A stretch of DNA of 64,000 bases from Nocardia vermiculata NBRC 100427 (GCF_001613265.1 NZ_BDCA01000005.1:124001-188000), one strand, 5' to 3'; positions 1 to 9,213 are shown, numbered from the stretch's first letter. Numbers and translations are program-made. The notes: generated by a model not told the origin, from the letters alone.

Positions 1-401
1 TGTTCGACGGTCTGCGCAACGCCGCCTTCGGCCTCGCGGTGCTGCAGGCGCTGGCTGCTCTGCTGCTGATCGCGAACATGGTGCAGATCGCGGCCTTCAC
101 CCGCCGTGAAGAGGTCGGCATCATGCGCCTGGTCGGTGCCACCCGGTGGTACACCCAGCTGCCGTTCCTCCTGGAGGCGGTGGTCGCGGCGCTGGCCGGT
201 TCGGTGCTGGCGGTGGTCGGCCTGGTGATCGCCCGGCCCCTGGTCATCGACAAGGCGCTGGGCGATCTGTTCGCCTCGAAGGTCTTTCCGCGCATCACCG
301 GCGACGACATCGCCATGGTCGCGATGACGGTGGTGCCGGTGGGTATCGTCTTCGCGGCGCTGACCGCCTACGGCACATTGCGGTACTACGTGCGCGAGTA
401 A
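1..401 (+). CDS. ftsX: Cell-division ABC permease FtsX, C-terminal part
   Basis: The frame is open from the window edge (first full codon at base 3) to TAA at 399-401. The visible ~132 residues hold the last membrane segments of an FtsX/MacB-type permease: a hydrophobic span, then RREEVGIMRLVGATRWY, a cytoplasmic motif typical of FtsX, then two more spans and a short tail ending YYVRE. FtsX with the ATPase FtsE sits in the inner membrane and controls peptidoglycan hydrolases at division. In many actinobacteria smpB follows ftsX closely; here smpB lies 5.3 kb downstream on the same strand. The 5' part, and presumably ftsE, are outside the window. Confidence 0.9.
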   Translation, partial: FDGLRNAAFGLAVLQALAALLLIANMVQIAAFTRREEVGIMRLVGATRWYTQLPFLLEAVVAALAGSVLAVVGLVIARPLVIDKALGDLFASKVFPRITGDDIAMVAMTVVPVGIVFAALTAYGTLRYYVRE

Positions 402-429
402 CGCACCTACTGACGGGCGGCGCCGTCCC

Positions 430-1308
430 TCACTCCGCTGTGTGCGCGAGGACCGCAGTGGCAAGTTCCTCGTGTACGTCCGGTGGGAGGGTGTGGCCCA
501 TTCCGGTCACGATCATCAGGTGTGCATCCGGGATCCGGTCGGCGATCATCGCTCCGTGGCCGGGTTTGGCGGGCTCGTGAGTGCCTTCGACGACCAGGGT
601 GGGTGTGCGCACCCGGTGCAGTACGCCGACCGGTTCGAAATCGGGCCGGGCGGCTGCTGCCATTCGGTGGTTCGCCACGGCCGAGATATCGCGGGCTCGG
701 TCGTGGATTCGTTCCTGCAGTTCGTGTGCCGCTATCTCGTCGAACGGCAGCCCGGTGCCGTGGAGCAGGCGCTGCTCGGCGACCATGGCGTCGATGCGGG
801 CCTGGCGGTCCTCCGGGGGCGCCGCGGGGATGAGTTCGCGGTAGAAGTCGACGAACTCGGGTGCCGGTTCGGGCAGGCTCCCCGCAGGTTGGGCCTGCCC
901 CAGTAGAGCGCGCATGATGACCTGACCTTCACCACCGCCGAGCGGCGAGGAGCCGATGACGGTCAGTGAGCGCACCCGTTCCGGCCGCTCCACCGCGACG
1001 AGCTGGGCGAGCAGACCGCCCGCCGAATGGCCGACCAGGTGGGCGCTTTCCAGGCCATGCGCGTCCAGCACGCGGTACACGTCGTCCTTGATGTCTTCCC
1101 AGGTGTAGGGCTGGGTGGCGAAGTCGACGGTGTCCGACATTCCGGTGTCGCGGTGGTCGTAGCGGACCACCCGCCGACCGCCGCGGACCAGGCGGTCGAC
1201 GAATTCCTCCGGCCACAAGATGCCCTGCGACATCGACCCCATGATCAACAGGATCGGCGTGTCCCCGGCGGTGCCGAACTCTTCACTCCAGATCTTCACA
1301 TCAGGCAT
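430..1308 (-). CDS. Alpha/beta-fold hydrolase
   Basis: A 292-residue alpha/beta hydrolase. The start at 1308 (MPDVKIWSEEF) is preceded by an AGAGGA ribosome site; the frame stays open further upstream but without similarity. Visible elements are an oxyanion region (LIMGSMSQG), YDHRDTGMSD, a nucleophile elbow GHSAGG (Ser95) and a catalytic His in GMGHTLP (about residue 272). The acid position reads GTHEP, so Glu245 may stand in for the usual Asp. It resembles cytoplasmic esterases of the methylesterase (RdmC-like) group; the substrate is unknown. It is divergent from the TetR gene at 1632 and shares its repeat-containing control region, so it is probably that regulator's target. Confidence 0.85.
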   Translation of the reverse strand: MPDVKIWSEEFGTAGDTPILLIMGSMSQGILWPEEFVDRLVRGGRRVVRYDHRDTGMSDTVDFATQPYTWEDIKDDVYRVLDAHGLESAHLVGHSAGGLLAQLVAVERPERVRSLTVIGSSPLGGGEGQVIMRALLGQAQPAGSLPEPAPEFVDFYRELIPAAPPEDRQARIDAMVAEQRLLHGTGLPFDEIAAHELQERIHDRARDISAVANHRMAAAARPDFEPVGVLHRVRTPTLVVEGTHEPAKPGHGAMIADRIPDAHLMIVTGMGHTLPPDVHEELATAVLAHTAE

Positions 1309-1575
1309 GTCGTCCTCTTCTGTGGTGCTGTCGCGCACCGGTCGTACTGGTGGTCGGTGGCCGAAGTTTCCCCGGCGAGTGCTATCGGGCGCCGCGCCTG
1401 CTGTGGCGGTGCGTTCCCTTCGCGGCGATTGCCGTGCGTGGCGGCGCCGGACGGGCCGCGCGACGTCGCTGGTTGTTCGGAACGGGGAAGGTGCCGCGTG
1501 GCTTTCGCACAGTGAGCCGGCCTTTCGAGTGTGAGCGGATGGCAGGGGAGTCGACCGGCTCATACCGCTTGTGGT

Positions 1576-1624
1576 GTAGTACTCTGAATGGAGTGATTTG
1601 AACCGTAGTACTACATATGGAGTG
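1576..1624. promoter_or_regulatory. Two direct repeats in the hydrolase/TetR intergenic region, probable operators
   Basis: Two 20-bp repeats start at 1576 and 1605, 29 bp apart. Both have the form GTAGTACT-N4-ATGGAGTG and agree at 16 of 20 bases. The second contains the perfect palindrome GTAGTACTAC (1605-1614). The pair lies between the divergent hydrolase and TetR genes and reaches the TetR ribosome site. This suggests autoregulation by the TetR protein; there is no direct proof. Confidence 0.5.
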
Positions 1625-1631
1625 GTGTCAA

Positions 1632-2216
1632 GTGGTCCGTACGAATCCCCAACGCCGGCACGCATTGCTGGACGCATCGATCGAGGTCCTGGCCCAGGAA
1701 GGGGCTCGTGGCCTGACGTTTCGCGCAGTGGACAAGGAGGCCGGGGTGCCGGCGGGTACGGCCTCCAACTATTTCGCCAACCGCGACGACCTGCTCGTTC
1801 AGACAGGTCATCGGTATTACGAGCGTCTGGTCCCCGATGAATCGGTCATGGCGAAACTGCAGGGACCGCGTTCCCGCGAGACCGTCACCGAACTGATGAC
1901 CGAGGTCGTCGGGCGCGTCACCCGGTTCCGCACCGGCTATCTCGCACTGCTCGAACTCCGGCTGGAGGCCACCCGTCGACCCGAGTTGCAGGCACTGCTC
2001 ACCGAGCGGGTCCGAGCCGATCTCGACTTCAACATCCGTAACCACGTGGACAACGGGATGCCTGGTGACGAGAACACCGTCGTGCTGCTGTTCCTTGCCC
2101 TGAACTGGCTCATTCTGGAACGTCTCACCCTGCCCGGCGTGTTCACCGAGGCGCGGGCCGAAGAACTGGTTCGCACGGCAGTCGAGCGTGCGATACCCGC
2201 CGCCGACGGCGCCTGA
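1632..2216 (+). CDS. TetR/AcrR family transcriptional regulator
   Basis: A 194-residue TetR-type regulator. The N-terminal helix-turn-helix is clear (LTFRAVDKEAGVPAGTASNY, then FANRDDLL); the C-terminal ligand-binding part runs to GVFTEARAEELV. GTG at 1632 is chosen because GGAG lies 9 bases upstream and related proteins begin VRTNPQRR; an in-frame ATG at 1617 would add five residues. The gene is divergent from the alpha/beta hydrolase and has two direct repeats in its leader, which fits repression of itself and the hydrolase. The ligand is unknown. Confidence 0.85.
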   Translation: MVRTNPQRRHALLDASIEVLAQEGARGLTFRAVDKEAGVPAGTASNYFANRDDLLVQTGHRYYERLVPDESVMAKLQGPRSRETVTELMTEVVGRVTRFRTGYLALLELRLEATRRPELQALLTERVRADLDFNIRNHVDNGMPGDENTVVLLFLALNWLILERLTLPGVFTEARAEELVRTAVERAIPAADGA

Positions 2217-2319
2217 GTAGTCGCCGGTTCCGGTGGGATGTGCGGCCTGGCGCCGTCCGGAGGTGATACGGGGTGCGGCTGTGGGTGAGGGATCGTCTCC
2301 GTCGGGGCCCGTCCGTAGG

Positions 2320-4419
2320 ATGGCTGGCGTGAATCCCCCGGAGACGCTCGAAACGGCCGATTCTGCCACGGCGACTATGGAAAATGATGCAGCACAGCAG
2401 GTTCTGCAACGTGTGTTCGGGTACGACAGTTTCCGGGGATTACAGCAGGAGATCGTCGAGCAGGTGATTTCCGGGGGCGATGCCTTGGTGCTGATGCCCA
2501 CCGGTGGTGGTAAGTCGCTGTGCTACCAGATTCCGGCGCTGGTCCGTCCGGGGGTCGGTGTGGTGATCTCACCGCTCATCGCGCTCATGCAGGATCAGGT
2601 GGATGCGCTCACCGCGCTCGGGGTGCGGGCGGGATTCCTCAACTCGACTCAGTTTCCGGACGAGCGGCGCACGGTCGAGGCGCAATTCCTCGCCGGTGAG
2701 CTGGATGTGCTGTACCTGGCTCCGGAACGGTTGAAGCTCGAGTCCACCGCACAGCTGCTCGACCGGGGAGCGGTGTCGGTGTTCGCCATCGACGAGGCGC
2801 ACTGCGTATCCCAGTGGGGCCACGATTTCCGGCCGGACTACCTCGCGCTGTCGGTGCTGCACGAGCGCTGGCCCGATGTTCCGCGGATCGCATTGACGGC
2901 TACGGCCACCGAGGCCACCCGGCGTGAGATCGCCGAGCGGCTGGATCTCACCGTGGCGAAACATTTCGTCGCGGGCTTCGACCGGCCGAACATCCAGTAC
3001 CGGATCGAGCCGAAGAATCGCGCCGATCAGCAGCTGCTGGCATTCATCCGTGCCGAGCATCCCGGTGAGGCGGGCATCGTCTATTGCCTGTCGCGTAACT
3101 CGGTGGAACGCACCGCGGATTTCCTGTGTGCCAACGGAGTAGCCGCGGTGCCGTACCACGCCGGGCTGGATGCGCGTACCCGTGCCACCAATCAGTCGCG
3201 ATTCCTGCGTGAGGACGGGCTCGTCGTCGTCGCCACCATCGCCTTCGGCATGGGGATCGACAAACCGGATGTGCGGTTCGTGGCTCATCTGGACCTGCCG
3301 AAGTCGGTGGAGGGGTACTACCAGGAGACCGGACGTGCCGGGCGTGACGGCCTGCCCTCCACCGCCTGGATGGTCTACGGGCTCAACGACGTCGTGCAGC
3401 AACGGAAGATGATCGATTCCTCCGACGGTGACGCCGCGCATCGGCGGCAGTTGCAGCTGCATCTGGACGCCATGCTGGCCCTGTGCGAGACGGTGCGGTG
3501 CCGGCGTGGGCAGTTGCTCAACTACTTCGGCCAGTCCGGCGACACCTGCGGCAACTGCGATACCTGCCTGAATCCGCCGGAGTCCTGGGACGGTACCGTC
3601 GCCGCGCAGAAGGTGCTCTCGACGGTGCTGCGGTTGCGGCGCGAGCGCGGTCAGAGTTTCGGCGCCGGACACATCGTCGACATCCTGCTCGGAAAGTCGA
3701 ATCCGAAAGTGCTGCAGCACAAGCACAACGAGCTCAAGGTCTTCGGTGTCGGCGCCGATCTGCGCGATACCGAATGGCGCGGTGTGATCCGTCAGCTGCT
3801 GGCCCAGGGCCTGCTCGCGGTGCATGGTGAATACGGCGTGCTCACCCTCACCGAGGCCAGCGAGGACGTGCTGTTCAAACAGGGCAAGGTGATGATGCGC
3901 CGCGAACCGGAGCGTGTGAAAGCACCCCGCGCGGCGAAGGCAGCCAAGTCGAAGGCGTCGCGGCTCGCCGCGGCCGACCTCTCCCCGGCGGCCACCGGCC
4001 TGTTCGAGCAGCTGCGCGCCTGGCGTGCCTCGGTCGCCAAGGAACAGGGCGTCCCGGCCTACGTCGTATTTCACGACGCCACGCTGCGCGAGATCGCGGG
4101 TCGCGCGCCCGCGTCGCTGTCCGAACTCGGTTCGATCAGCGGTATCGGCGAGAACAAGCTGGCCAAATACGGTGACGGGGTGCTGGCAGTACTCTCCGAC
4201 GATGCGCAGGAACCCGCGGGTGCGCAGGCGCAGCCGGCGGGCGGGTCGATGTCGCGGATTCCCGATGACACCACTCGCAACCAGGGCACGGCTCGGGCGA
4301 AAACCGGTACCGCCGCCGCGCGTGAACGCCGGACCACGACGTCCGCTCCGGCGGCCGGTGGCGGTGAGTGGGAAGCACCGGACCTGGATTTCGAGCCACC
4401 GCCGGACGACGGGTACTGA
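2320..4419 (+). CDS. recQ: ATP-dependent DNA helicase RecQ
   Basis: About 699 residues, a 3'-5' DNA helicase of recombination and fork repair. Motifs appear in order: Walker A PTGGGKS (Lys65), DEAH box ([13 protein letters not shown]), ALTATAT, motif V ([15 protein letters not shown]) and motif [13 protein letters not shown] zinc-binding cysteine set follows (CRRGQLL, then CGNCDTC), then the RQC winged helix, an HRDC domain (about residues 555-635, ending [15 protein letters not shown]), and a low-complexity acidic/proline tail of about 80 residues. ATG at 2320 or GTG at 2329 is the likely start; GTG has AGGA 7 bases upstream. An ATG at 2233 is in frame but the added sequence looks non-coding. 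The gene stands in the ftsX-smpB interval. Confidence 0.93.
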   Translation: MAGVNPPETLETADSATATMENDAAQQVLQRVFGYDSFRGLQQEIVEQVISGGDALVLMPTGGGKSLCYQIPALVRPGVGVVISPLIALMQDQVDALTALGVRAGFLNSTQFPDERRTVEAQFLAGELDVLYLAPERLKLESTAQLLDRGAVSVFAIDEAHCVSQWGHDFRPDYLALSVLHERWPDVPRIALTATATEATRREIAERLDLTVAKHFVAGFDRPNIQYRIEPKNRADQQLLAFIRAEHPGEAGIVYCLSRNSVERTADFLCANGVAAVPYHAGLDARTRATNQSRFLREDGLVVVATIAFGMGIDKPDVRFVAHLDLPKSVEGYYQETGRAGRDGLPSTAWMVYGLNDVVQQRKMIDSSDGDAAHRRQLQLHLDAMLALCETVRCRRGQLLNYFGQSGDTCGNCDTCLNPPESWDGTVAAQKVLSTVLRLRRERGQSFGAGHIVDILLGKSNPKVLQHKHNELKVFGVGADLRDTEWRGVIRQLLAQGLLAVHGEYGVLTLTEASEDVLFKQGKVMMRREPERVKAPRAAKAAKSKASRLAAADLSPAATGLFEQLRAWRASVAKEQGVPAYVVFHDATLREIAGRAPASLSELGSISGIGENKLAKYGDGVLAVLSDDAQEPAGAQAQPAGGSMSRIPDDTTRNQGTARAKTGTAAARERRTTTSAPAAGGGEWEAPDLDFEPPPDDGY

Positions 4420-4498
4420 ACCGACGCGCCGGTGACGTGGCGAGACGAACACCCGATCCCGGTTTATCGGGCGATTCGGTCCGGGTAACCATGTCGCC

Positions 4499-4693
4499 AT
4501 GACCAAAGGTGTGGACGTGCCCGAAGTACGCCCGATCGAGGTGCGTGCACTCAGCGGTTCGGCGGTGCGCCGCGGCAGGATGCGATGGTGGACCTCCCGG
4601 CCCGGTTCCGGGCTGCGGGGGTCGACGGCGGTCCTGGTGATGATATGGATTGCCGCGTTCGCCTTGTATCTGGCGGTGCGGCCGGGCGGATAG
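4499..4693 (+). CDS. Small single-span membrane protein (first of a tandem pair)
   Basis: A 64-residue protein with a basic N-terminal half (residues 22-36 rich in Arg and Trp) and one hydrophobic span (residues 43-58), ending in LAVRPGG. It matches no family I recognise. The next gene, 16 bases downstream, encodes a second small protein with the same layout and the same VRPGG end. This argues that both are real genes from a duplication. The probable topology is N-in with a very short outside tail. Function unknown. Confidence 0.6.
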   Translation: MTKGVDVPEVRPIEVRALSGSAVRRGRMRWWTSRPGSGLRGSTAVLVMIWIAAFALYLAVRPGG

Positions 4694-4708
4694 CGGTAAC
4701 GTGCCGCT

Positions 4709-4951
4709 ATGTCGCAGGATCAGCACGACGACGGCGCGGATGGGTCTGCGGATTCGGGCGGGGACCCGCCCGACGCTGCGGGCCTTGGAGGTCGTCGTGA
4801 GCTGCGTGACTCCGTCGAGGTCGGGTGGCTGCGCCCGCACCAGGGTGCGGGCGCTCGCCGACTGGGCCGACCGCGGCTGTCCACGTTGGCGTGGTCGGCC
4901 GCGTGGATCGGGTTGTTCGTCCTGTATCTGAACGTGCGTCCCGGCGGCTGA
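4709..4951 (+). CDS. Small single-span membrane protein (second of a tandem pair)
   Basis: An 80-residue protein. An acidic, low-complexity N-terminus (MSQDQHDDGADGSAD) is followed by a basic stretch, one hydrophobic span (about residues 58-74: LAWSAAWIGLFVLYL) and the end NVRPGG. The final ~20 residues parallel those of the gene just upstream, and the promoter-proximal layout suggests joint transcription. It ends one base before the stop of the convergent gene at 4952. Function unknown. Confidence 0.6.
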   Translation: MSQDQHDDGADGSADSGGDPPDAAGLGGRRELRDSVEVGWLRPHQGAGARRLGRPRLSTLAWSAAWIGLFVLYLNVRPGG

Positions 4952-5341
4952 TCAGCGTTCGGCGCCGACCCGCTCCCACATCATGGTGTCGTGCCAGCCG
5001 TAACGCTGGAAGGCCCAATCCCGGACCGTTGTCGCCACCGTATCCAGGGCGGGGGAGTGCGGAGTGCCCCAGCGAGCGTTGTCACGGACGCTGGCGCGGA
5101 ACTGCATGCCCGGTCCACCGCCGTATTCGACGATGTAGCCGCGGCCGTCGTTGGGATCGATGCGCTGATCCATCCGAACGCGGAGATAGTGCGCGGAGCC
5201 GGACGATCCGGTCCGTTCGAGAACCAGGTGAGGTTCGCGATAGTCGATTTCTGTCAGGAGGCTGTGGAGTTGCGCGTCGGTCGGGTCGTCGAGTACACGA
5301 TCCGAGCCGGTGCTCACTCTGAATCTGGGTACCTTTGTCAC
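4952..5341 (-). CDS. Small hypothetical protein, possibly Imm1-like
   Basis: About 129 residues from a GTG at 5341 (VTKVPRFRVSTG); the frame is open farther upstream but those residues look random. The body has an alternating beta pattern with PHLVLERTG, HYLRVRMDQ and GYIVEYGGGPG, and ends WHDTMMWERVGAER. The strand pattern and the E-Y-G-G core recall the Imm1 family of actinobacterial immunity-like proteins, but this is from memory and weak. No toxin gene is adjacent. No clear ribosome site is visible; an inverted repeat CAGCCA-N3-TGGCTG (5343-5357) abuts the start. Confidence 0.5.
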   Translation of the reverse strand: MTKVPRFRVSTGSDRVLDDPTDAQLHSLLTEIDYREPHLVLERTGSSGSAHYLRVRMDQRIDPNDGRGYIVEYGGGPGMQFRASVRDNARWGTPHSPALDTVATTVRDWAFQRYGWHDTMMWERVGAER

Positions 5342-5660
5342 ACAGCCAGTTTGGCTGAAAACGATCAAGATCGTGACCGAAACCGTTCCCTCGGGTGGGG
5401 GTTCGCCGGGTGTCGTGTCGCAGTATCGCCGCAAGATCGCTGGTATGCGCGTCGCGGTGAGTTTGCGTGGCTCGATCCCGCTAAACCTGAAGTGACTGAA
5501 TTCACAGCATTTTCCGCCAGCAATATTCGTTTCACTTATGTTCGTGCGGAGTGTAGAACCGACGAGCGGCAGTGTGGACGGACGAAGTCCGTATGCTCGT
5601 CGAAACGACCGCGAGCTGCCGACGACCGTCGAGTTGCGCGGGGTTAACGAGAAGGGTGAC
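5342..5660. promoter_or_regulatory. Divergent promoter region upstream of smpB
   Basis: This 319-base stretch separates the small minus-strand gene from smpB. No convincing coding frame is seen. It holds two inverted repeats, CAGCCA-N3-TGGCTG (5343-5357) and ACGATC-AA-GATCGT (5361-5374), and must carry the promoters for both genes. Confidence 0.4.
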
Positions 5661-6134
5661 ATGAAGGAGAAGGGGCGTAAGGCCGTCGCGACCAACCGCA
5701 AGGCGCGGCACAACTACACGATCCTCGACACCTATGAGGCAGGGATCGCGCTGGTCGGGACCGAGGTGAAGAGCCTGCGAGAAGGAAAAGCGTCGCTGGT
5801 GGACGCCTATGCCAGCATCGACGACGGCGAGGTATGGCTACGTGGCCTGCACATTCCCGAGTACGGTCACGGCACCTGGACCAACCATTCCCCACGCCGC
5901 ACCCGCAAGTTGCTGCTGCACCGTCGCGAGATCGACAAACTCACCGGCAAGACCAAGGAGAGTTCACTGACCCTGGTCCCGCTGTCGATGTACTTCTCCG
6001 ACGGGAAGGTGAAGGTCGAGCTGGCGCTGGCCAAGGGTAAGCAGGACTACGACAAACGGCACGATCTGGCCCGCCGCACCGCCGAACGTGAGGTGACTCG
6101 CGAGCTCGGCCGGCGGATCAAGGGCATGCGCTGA
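5661..6134 (+). CDS. smpB: SsrA-binding protein SmpB
   Basis: A 157-residue tmRNA-binding protein for trans-translation, which rescues ribosomes stalled on mRNAs without a stop codon. Family signatures are clear: [31 protein letters not shown], a central beta-barrel, and the C-terminal tail [16 protein letters not shown] that enters the mRNA channel. ATG at 5661 is preceded by GAAGGG; the frame extends upstream but canonical SmpB begins here. Its partner RNA ssrA is the next gene, 94 bases downstream. Confidence 0.96.
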   Translation: MKEKGRKAVATNRKARHNYTILDTYEAGIALVGTEVKSLREGKASLVDAYASIDDGEVWLRGLHIPEYGHGTWTNHSPRRTRKLLLHRREIDKLTGKTKESSLTLVPLSMYFSDGKVKVELALAKGKQDYDKRHDLARRTAEREVTRELGRRIKGMR

Positions 6135-6228
6135 ATCGTGGTTGCGGCCGGGAATGCCCGGTGCCGCGATGATGTTAGTATGAAGGGCCCGGCCTACCAG
6201 CCGGGTGTTCATCTGGATCGATGACTAC

Positions 6229-6596
6229 GGGGCTGATCGGTTTCGACTGCGTACGTCGATTCAGGGGAAGCGTGTCGGTGCAGGCAGGAGACCACCGTGA
6301 GCGTCGCTGCAACCATATAAGCGCCGATTCCAATCAGCGCGACTACGCTCTCGCTGCCTAAGCAGTAGAGCGTGTCTGTCAGTCCGGGTTTGCTCTCGGC
6401 CCGGGTACTGGCATCAGCTAGAGAGCTTTACCGTCCGGCTCGGTCGCGGAGTCGTACGGGACATCCAACAGCGACTGGGATCGTCATCTCGGCTCGTTCG
6501 CGTGACTGGGAGATCCGAGTAGAGGCATAGCGAACTGCACACGGAGAAGCCCTGAAGAAGCGGCGGAGGACCCGGGTTCAATTCCCGGCAGCTCCA
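6229..6596 (+). ncRNA. ssrA: Transfer-messenger RNA (tmRNA)
   Basis: The 5' end GGGGCTGATCGGTTTCGACT and the 3' T-arm/acceptor (GGTTCAATTCCCGGCAGCTCCA) are diagnostic; GGGGCT pairs with AGCTCC and base 6596 is the discriminator. The CCA tail is not encoded. The tag frame runs from GCC at 6323 to TAA at 6359-6361 and reads ADSNQRDYALAA, close to the mycobacterial tag. The RNA is read from the strand of smpB and is followed by a strong terminator. Confidence 0.95.
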
Positions 6597-6602
6597 CTCG
6601 AG

Positions 6603-6636
6603 GCCCCTCACCTGAGCCCCAGGTGAGGGGCTTTTT
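6603..6636 (+). terminator. Rho-independent terminator of ssrA
   Basis: A perfect 12-bp stem, GCCCCTCACCTG (6603-6614) with CAGGTGAGGGGC (6620-6631), encloses a 5-base loop and is followed by TTTTT. It lies 6 bases past the mature tmRNA end. Confidence 0.9.
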
Positions 6637-6860
6637 CGTGCCGACGGAGTCCGCTGTTTCTTGTTTTCGGGCGGATTGTGGGCGGCATCCGTTTCGGCCG
6701 GCGGTCCCGGTGTCTTCCCATGGTCGCCGCAACGACCTGCAGATGACGCCCCTGCGCCGCGCTGCCGGGGCTCGACCGTGAGGCGTGGCACGCCTATTAT
6801 CGACCCATCCGGCGGGCCGATCGGGTCTGCCGCGGTAATAAATGAGGTCGGGGGGCAGGC

Positions 6861-9206
6861 ATGGATTTTTCCCAGGGTGGGATGCTGGCCGGGTACGCCA
6901 TCGAAGGTGTACTGGGGCAGGGGGGAATGGGGTCGGTGTACCGCGCCCGGCATCCGCGGTTGCCGCGGGTGGTGGCGATCAAACTGCTGAATCACGATGT
7001 CTCGGGTGATCCGGAGCTGCGGGCGCGCTTCGACCGGGAGGCCGATATCGTTGCGCGGCTGGACCATCCGGGAATCGTGTCGGTGCACGACCGCGGGGTG
7101 GAGGGCGGGCAGCCCTGGCTGGCAATGCAATTCGTCGAAGGCGTCGATGCCGGCCGGTTGGACCCGGCGACGATGAGCGTCGAGCGGGCGGTACGGATCG
7201 TCGCAGATATCGCGGCGGCATTGGACTACGCGCACAGCCGAGGTGTGCTGCACCGGGATGTGAAGCCGGCCAACATTCTCTTGACCTCCGCGGAGGCGGG
7301 GCGGGCCGAGCGTGCGGTATTGACCGATTTCGGGATCGCGCGGTTGCTGACCGCCAACACCCAGCTGACCTCCACTGGAACCTTCACCGCGACACTGGCG
7401 TACGCGTCGCCGGAACAACTCTCCGGGGTGCCGGTCGATCATCGCTCCGACCAGTACTCGCTGGCCTGTACCTTGTTCGCGCTGCTGAGCGGCAGAGCTC
7501 CGTTCGCGGCCACCGATCCGGGGCAGGTGGTCGCGGGACACCTGGCCATGCCGGTGCCCCCGTTGCCGCGTCCGGACGTGTCACCACCACTGCACGCCGT
7601 GATCGCCCGGGCGATGGCGAAGAATCCGGCCGAACGTTTCGGCAGTGCCGGCGAATTCGCCGCCGCGGCACTGCAGGCGGCGTCTGCACCGGCCTACGCC
7701 GCGCCGCAGCCGTATCCACCGATGTCCCCGCATCCCGGCTGGGGCGCACCGGCGGCCCCGTTCGGCCCGGCCGGTTGGCCGGCCCCGCCCGCCACGGGGC
7801 CGCTGCCCAATCCGTGGCCCGCGACGGTGGCGATGGCGGTCGGATTCCTGTTCGCGCTGTTGGTGCCGCTCTCGATCTCCAGCGCGTTGCCGTCCATGAT
7901 GTCCGGTTTTGCCGCCCATGCCTCCGACGTGGCCTGGTTCTCCGAGATCGGCGTGCTGTGTATGACGGTTCCGCTGGTGGTCACCGGGTGGCTCGGTGAA
8001 CGTTTCGGGCCCAGGAATATCTATCTGGTGGGCGTGGGATTGTTCATGCTCGGTTCGCTGGTCTGTGTGGTCGCACCCGGCATCCACGTGGCGATCGCGG
8101 GCACCGCGGTGCAGGGTCTGGGCACGGCCCTGATCATTCCGCAGACCATGGCGGTCATCCTGCGCCTGCTGCCGCCGGGCAGACGTGGTGCGGCGCTGGG
8201 ATTGTGGGGCGGCTGCGGGGCCGCCGCGGTGCTACTGGCCCGGGTCGTCGGCGCCGTGCTGGTCGACAGTTTCGGTTGGCGCCCGCTCTTCCTGCTCGCC
8301 CTGCCGTTCGGGTTGATCATGATCGTCTCGGCCGCGGCCATGGTCCCGGCACTGCCGAAGCTGCGGCCGCCGGCTGATCCGGTCGGTGTACTGCTCGCCG
8401 GTGCGGGGGTGCTGGTGCTGGTCTGGAGCCTCGGACGGGGCGTGGAACAGGGCTGGACGATCTGCGGCCCCGGAGCGATCGTCGGCCTCGCGGTGTTCGC
8501 ACTGTTCCTGTTCCTGCAGGCGCGTGCATCCGGCGGCACGCTGCTGCCGAAAGCCGCTCTGCGCGATCGCAACTGGTGGATCGCGAGTGTGCTTACCCTG
8601 GCCGCGACGGCTGCGCTGGGTATCGCGCTGACCGTGTTGGTGCTGCATCGGGAGGTGGTGCAGGGATTCGCCCCGACGACGACCGCGCTCCTGCTGGTGC
8701 CCGGTGCCCTGGTCACTGCTGTGCTGGCACCGATTCTCGGCAATGCTGCCGATCGGACCCCTCCGGCTGTCTTTCCCGCCATCGGTTTCGTGACGGCTGC
8801 CGCAGCCCTCGTCGGGCTGGCGGTGTCGATGGGCGCGTACGACTCGCCTTTACTGGTCGTGCTGTTCGGTATGGTCCTCGGTGTGGTCTCGGCCTGCCTG
8901 TGGGGGCCGCTCGCGGCACTCGCGACCGATACCGTCCCGGCTGAACATGCCGGTACGGGCGGGGGAATCTACCTGACGATGCGCAATGTCGGATCCACGA
9001 TCGGAGCCGTTGTGGTCAACGTGGCGCTGAGTTCCGTTTCCGGGGTCGTGGTAGACGGTTCCGGAGACGGTGACCTGATGGCCGCCCTGCGTGCGGCGGC
9101 ACTGACAGCCGCTGCGGTCCTGCTGGTGTGCGCTCTCACCACCGCGTTTCTCACCCGGCGCAATCCGGTTGCGGCACCGCCGGTTCCGGCCTACGCGCGG
9201 CAGTAG
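6861..9206 (+). CDS. Ser/Thr protein kinase fused to an MFS (DHA2-like) transporter
   Basis: One 781-residue frame joins two full modules. Residues 11-270 are a PknB-type kinase with all catalytic elements: GQGGMGSVY glycine loop, VAIK (Lys41), alpha-C Glu60, HRDVKPAN (Asp133, Asn138), DFG (156-158), a Thr/Ser-rich activation loop and SPEQ. Residues ~273-320 are a Pro/Ala-rich linker. Residues ~321-770 form an MFS carrier with about 14 spans, including motif A as GWLGERFGPRN. The first-span acidic motif usual in DHA2 drug exporters is absent and motif C is altered (ARVVGA). ATG at 6861 follows a GGGGGG ribosome site. The kinase should face the cytoplasm and may regulate its own carrier or report on it. 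The substrate is unknown. It appears monocistronic. Confidence 0.9.
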   Translation: MDFSQGGMLAGYAIEGVLGQGGMGSVYRARHPRLPRVVAIKLLNHDVSGDPELRARFDREADIVARLDHPGIVSVHDRGVEGGQPWLAMQFVEGVDAGRLDPATMSVERAVRIVADIAAALDYAHSRGVLHRDVKPANILLTSAEAGRAERAVLTDFGIARLLTANTQLTSTGTFTATLAYASPEQLSGVPVDHRSDQYSLACTLFALLSGRAPFAATDPGQVVAGHLAMPVPPLPRPDVSPPLHAVIARAMAKNPAERFGSAGEFAAAALQAASAPAYAAPQPYPPMSPHPGWGAPAAPFGPAGWPAPPATGPLPNPWPATVAMAVGFLFALLVPLSISSALPSMMSGFAAHASDVAWFSEIGVLCMTVPLVVTGWLGERFGPRNIYLVGVGLFMLGSLVCVVAPGIHVAIAGTAVQGLGTALIIPQTMAVILRLLPPGRRGAALGLWGGCGAAAVLLARVVGAVLVDSFGWRPLFLLALPFGLIMIVSAAAMVPALPKLRPPADPVGVLLAGAGVLVLVWSLGRGVEQGWTICGPGAIVGLAVFALFLFLQARASGGTLLPKAALRDRNWWIASVLTLAATAALGIALTVLVLHREVVQGFAPTTTALLLVPGALVTAVLAPILGNAADRTPPAVFPAIGFVTAAAALVGLAVSMGAYDSPLLVVLFGMVLGVVSACLWGPLAALATDTVPAEHAGTGGGIYLTMRNVGSTIGAVVVNVALSSVSGVVVDGSGDGDLMAALRAAALTAAAVLLVCALTTAFLTRRNPVAAPPVPAYARQ

Positions 9207-9213
9207 GCGCGCG

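Noticed and set aside
2569..4506. 645-codon minus-strand frame over recQ
   Set aside because: Antisense shadow of a clear helicase; no recognisable protein features.
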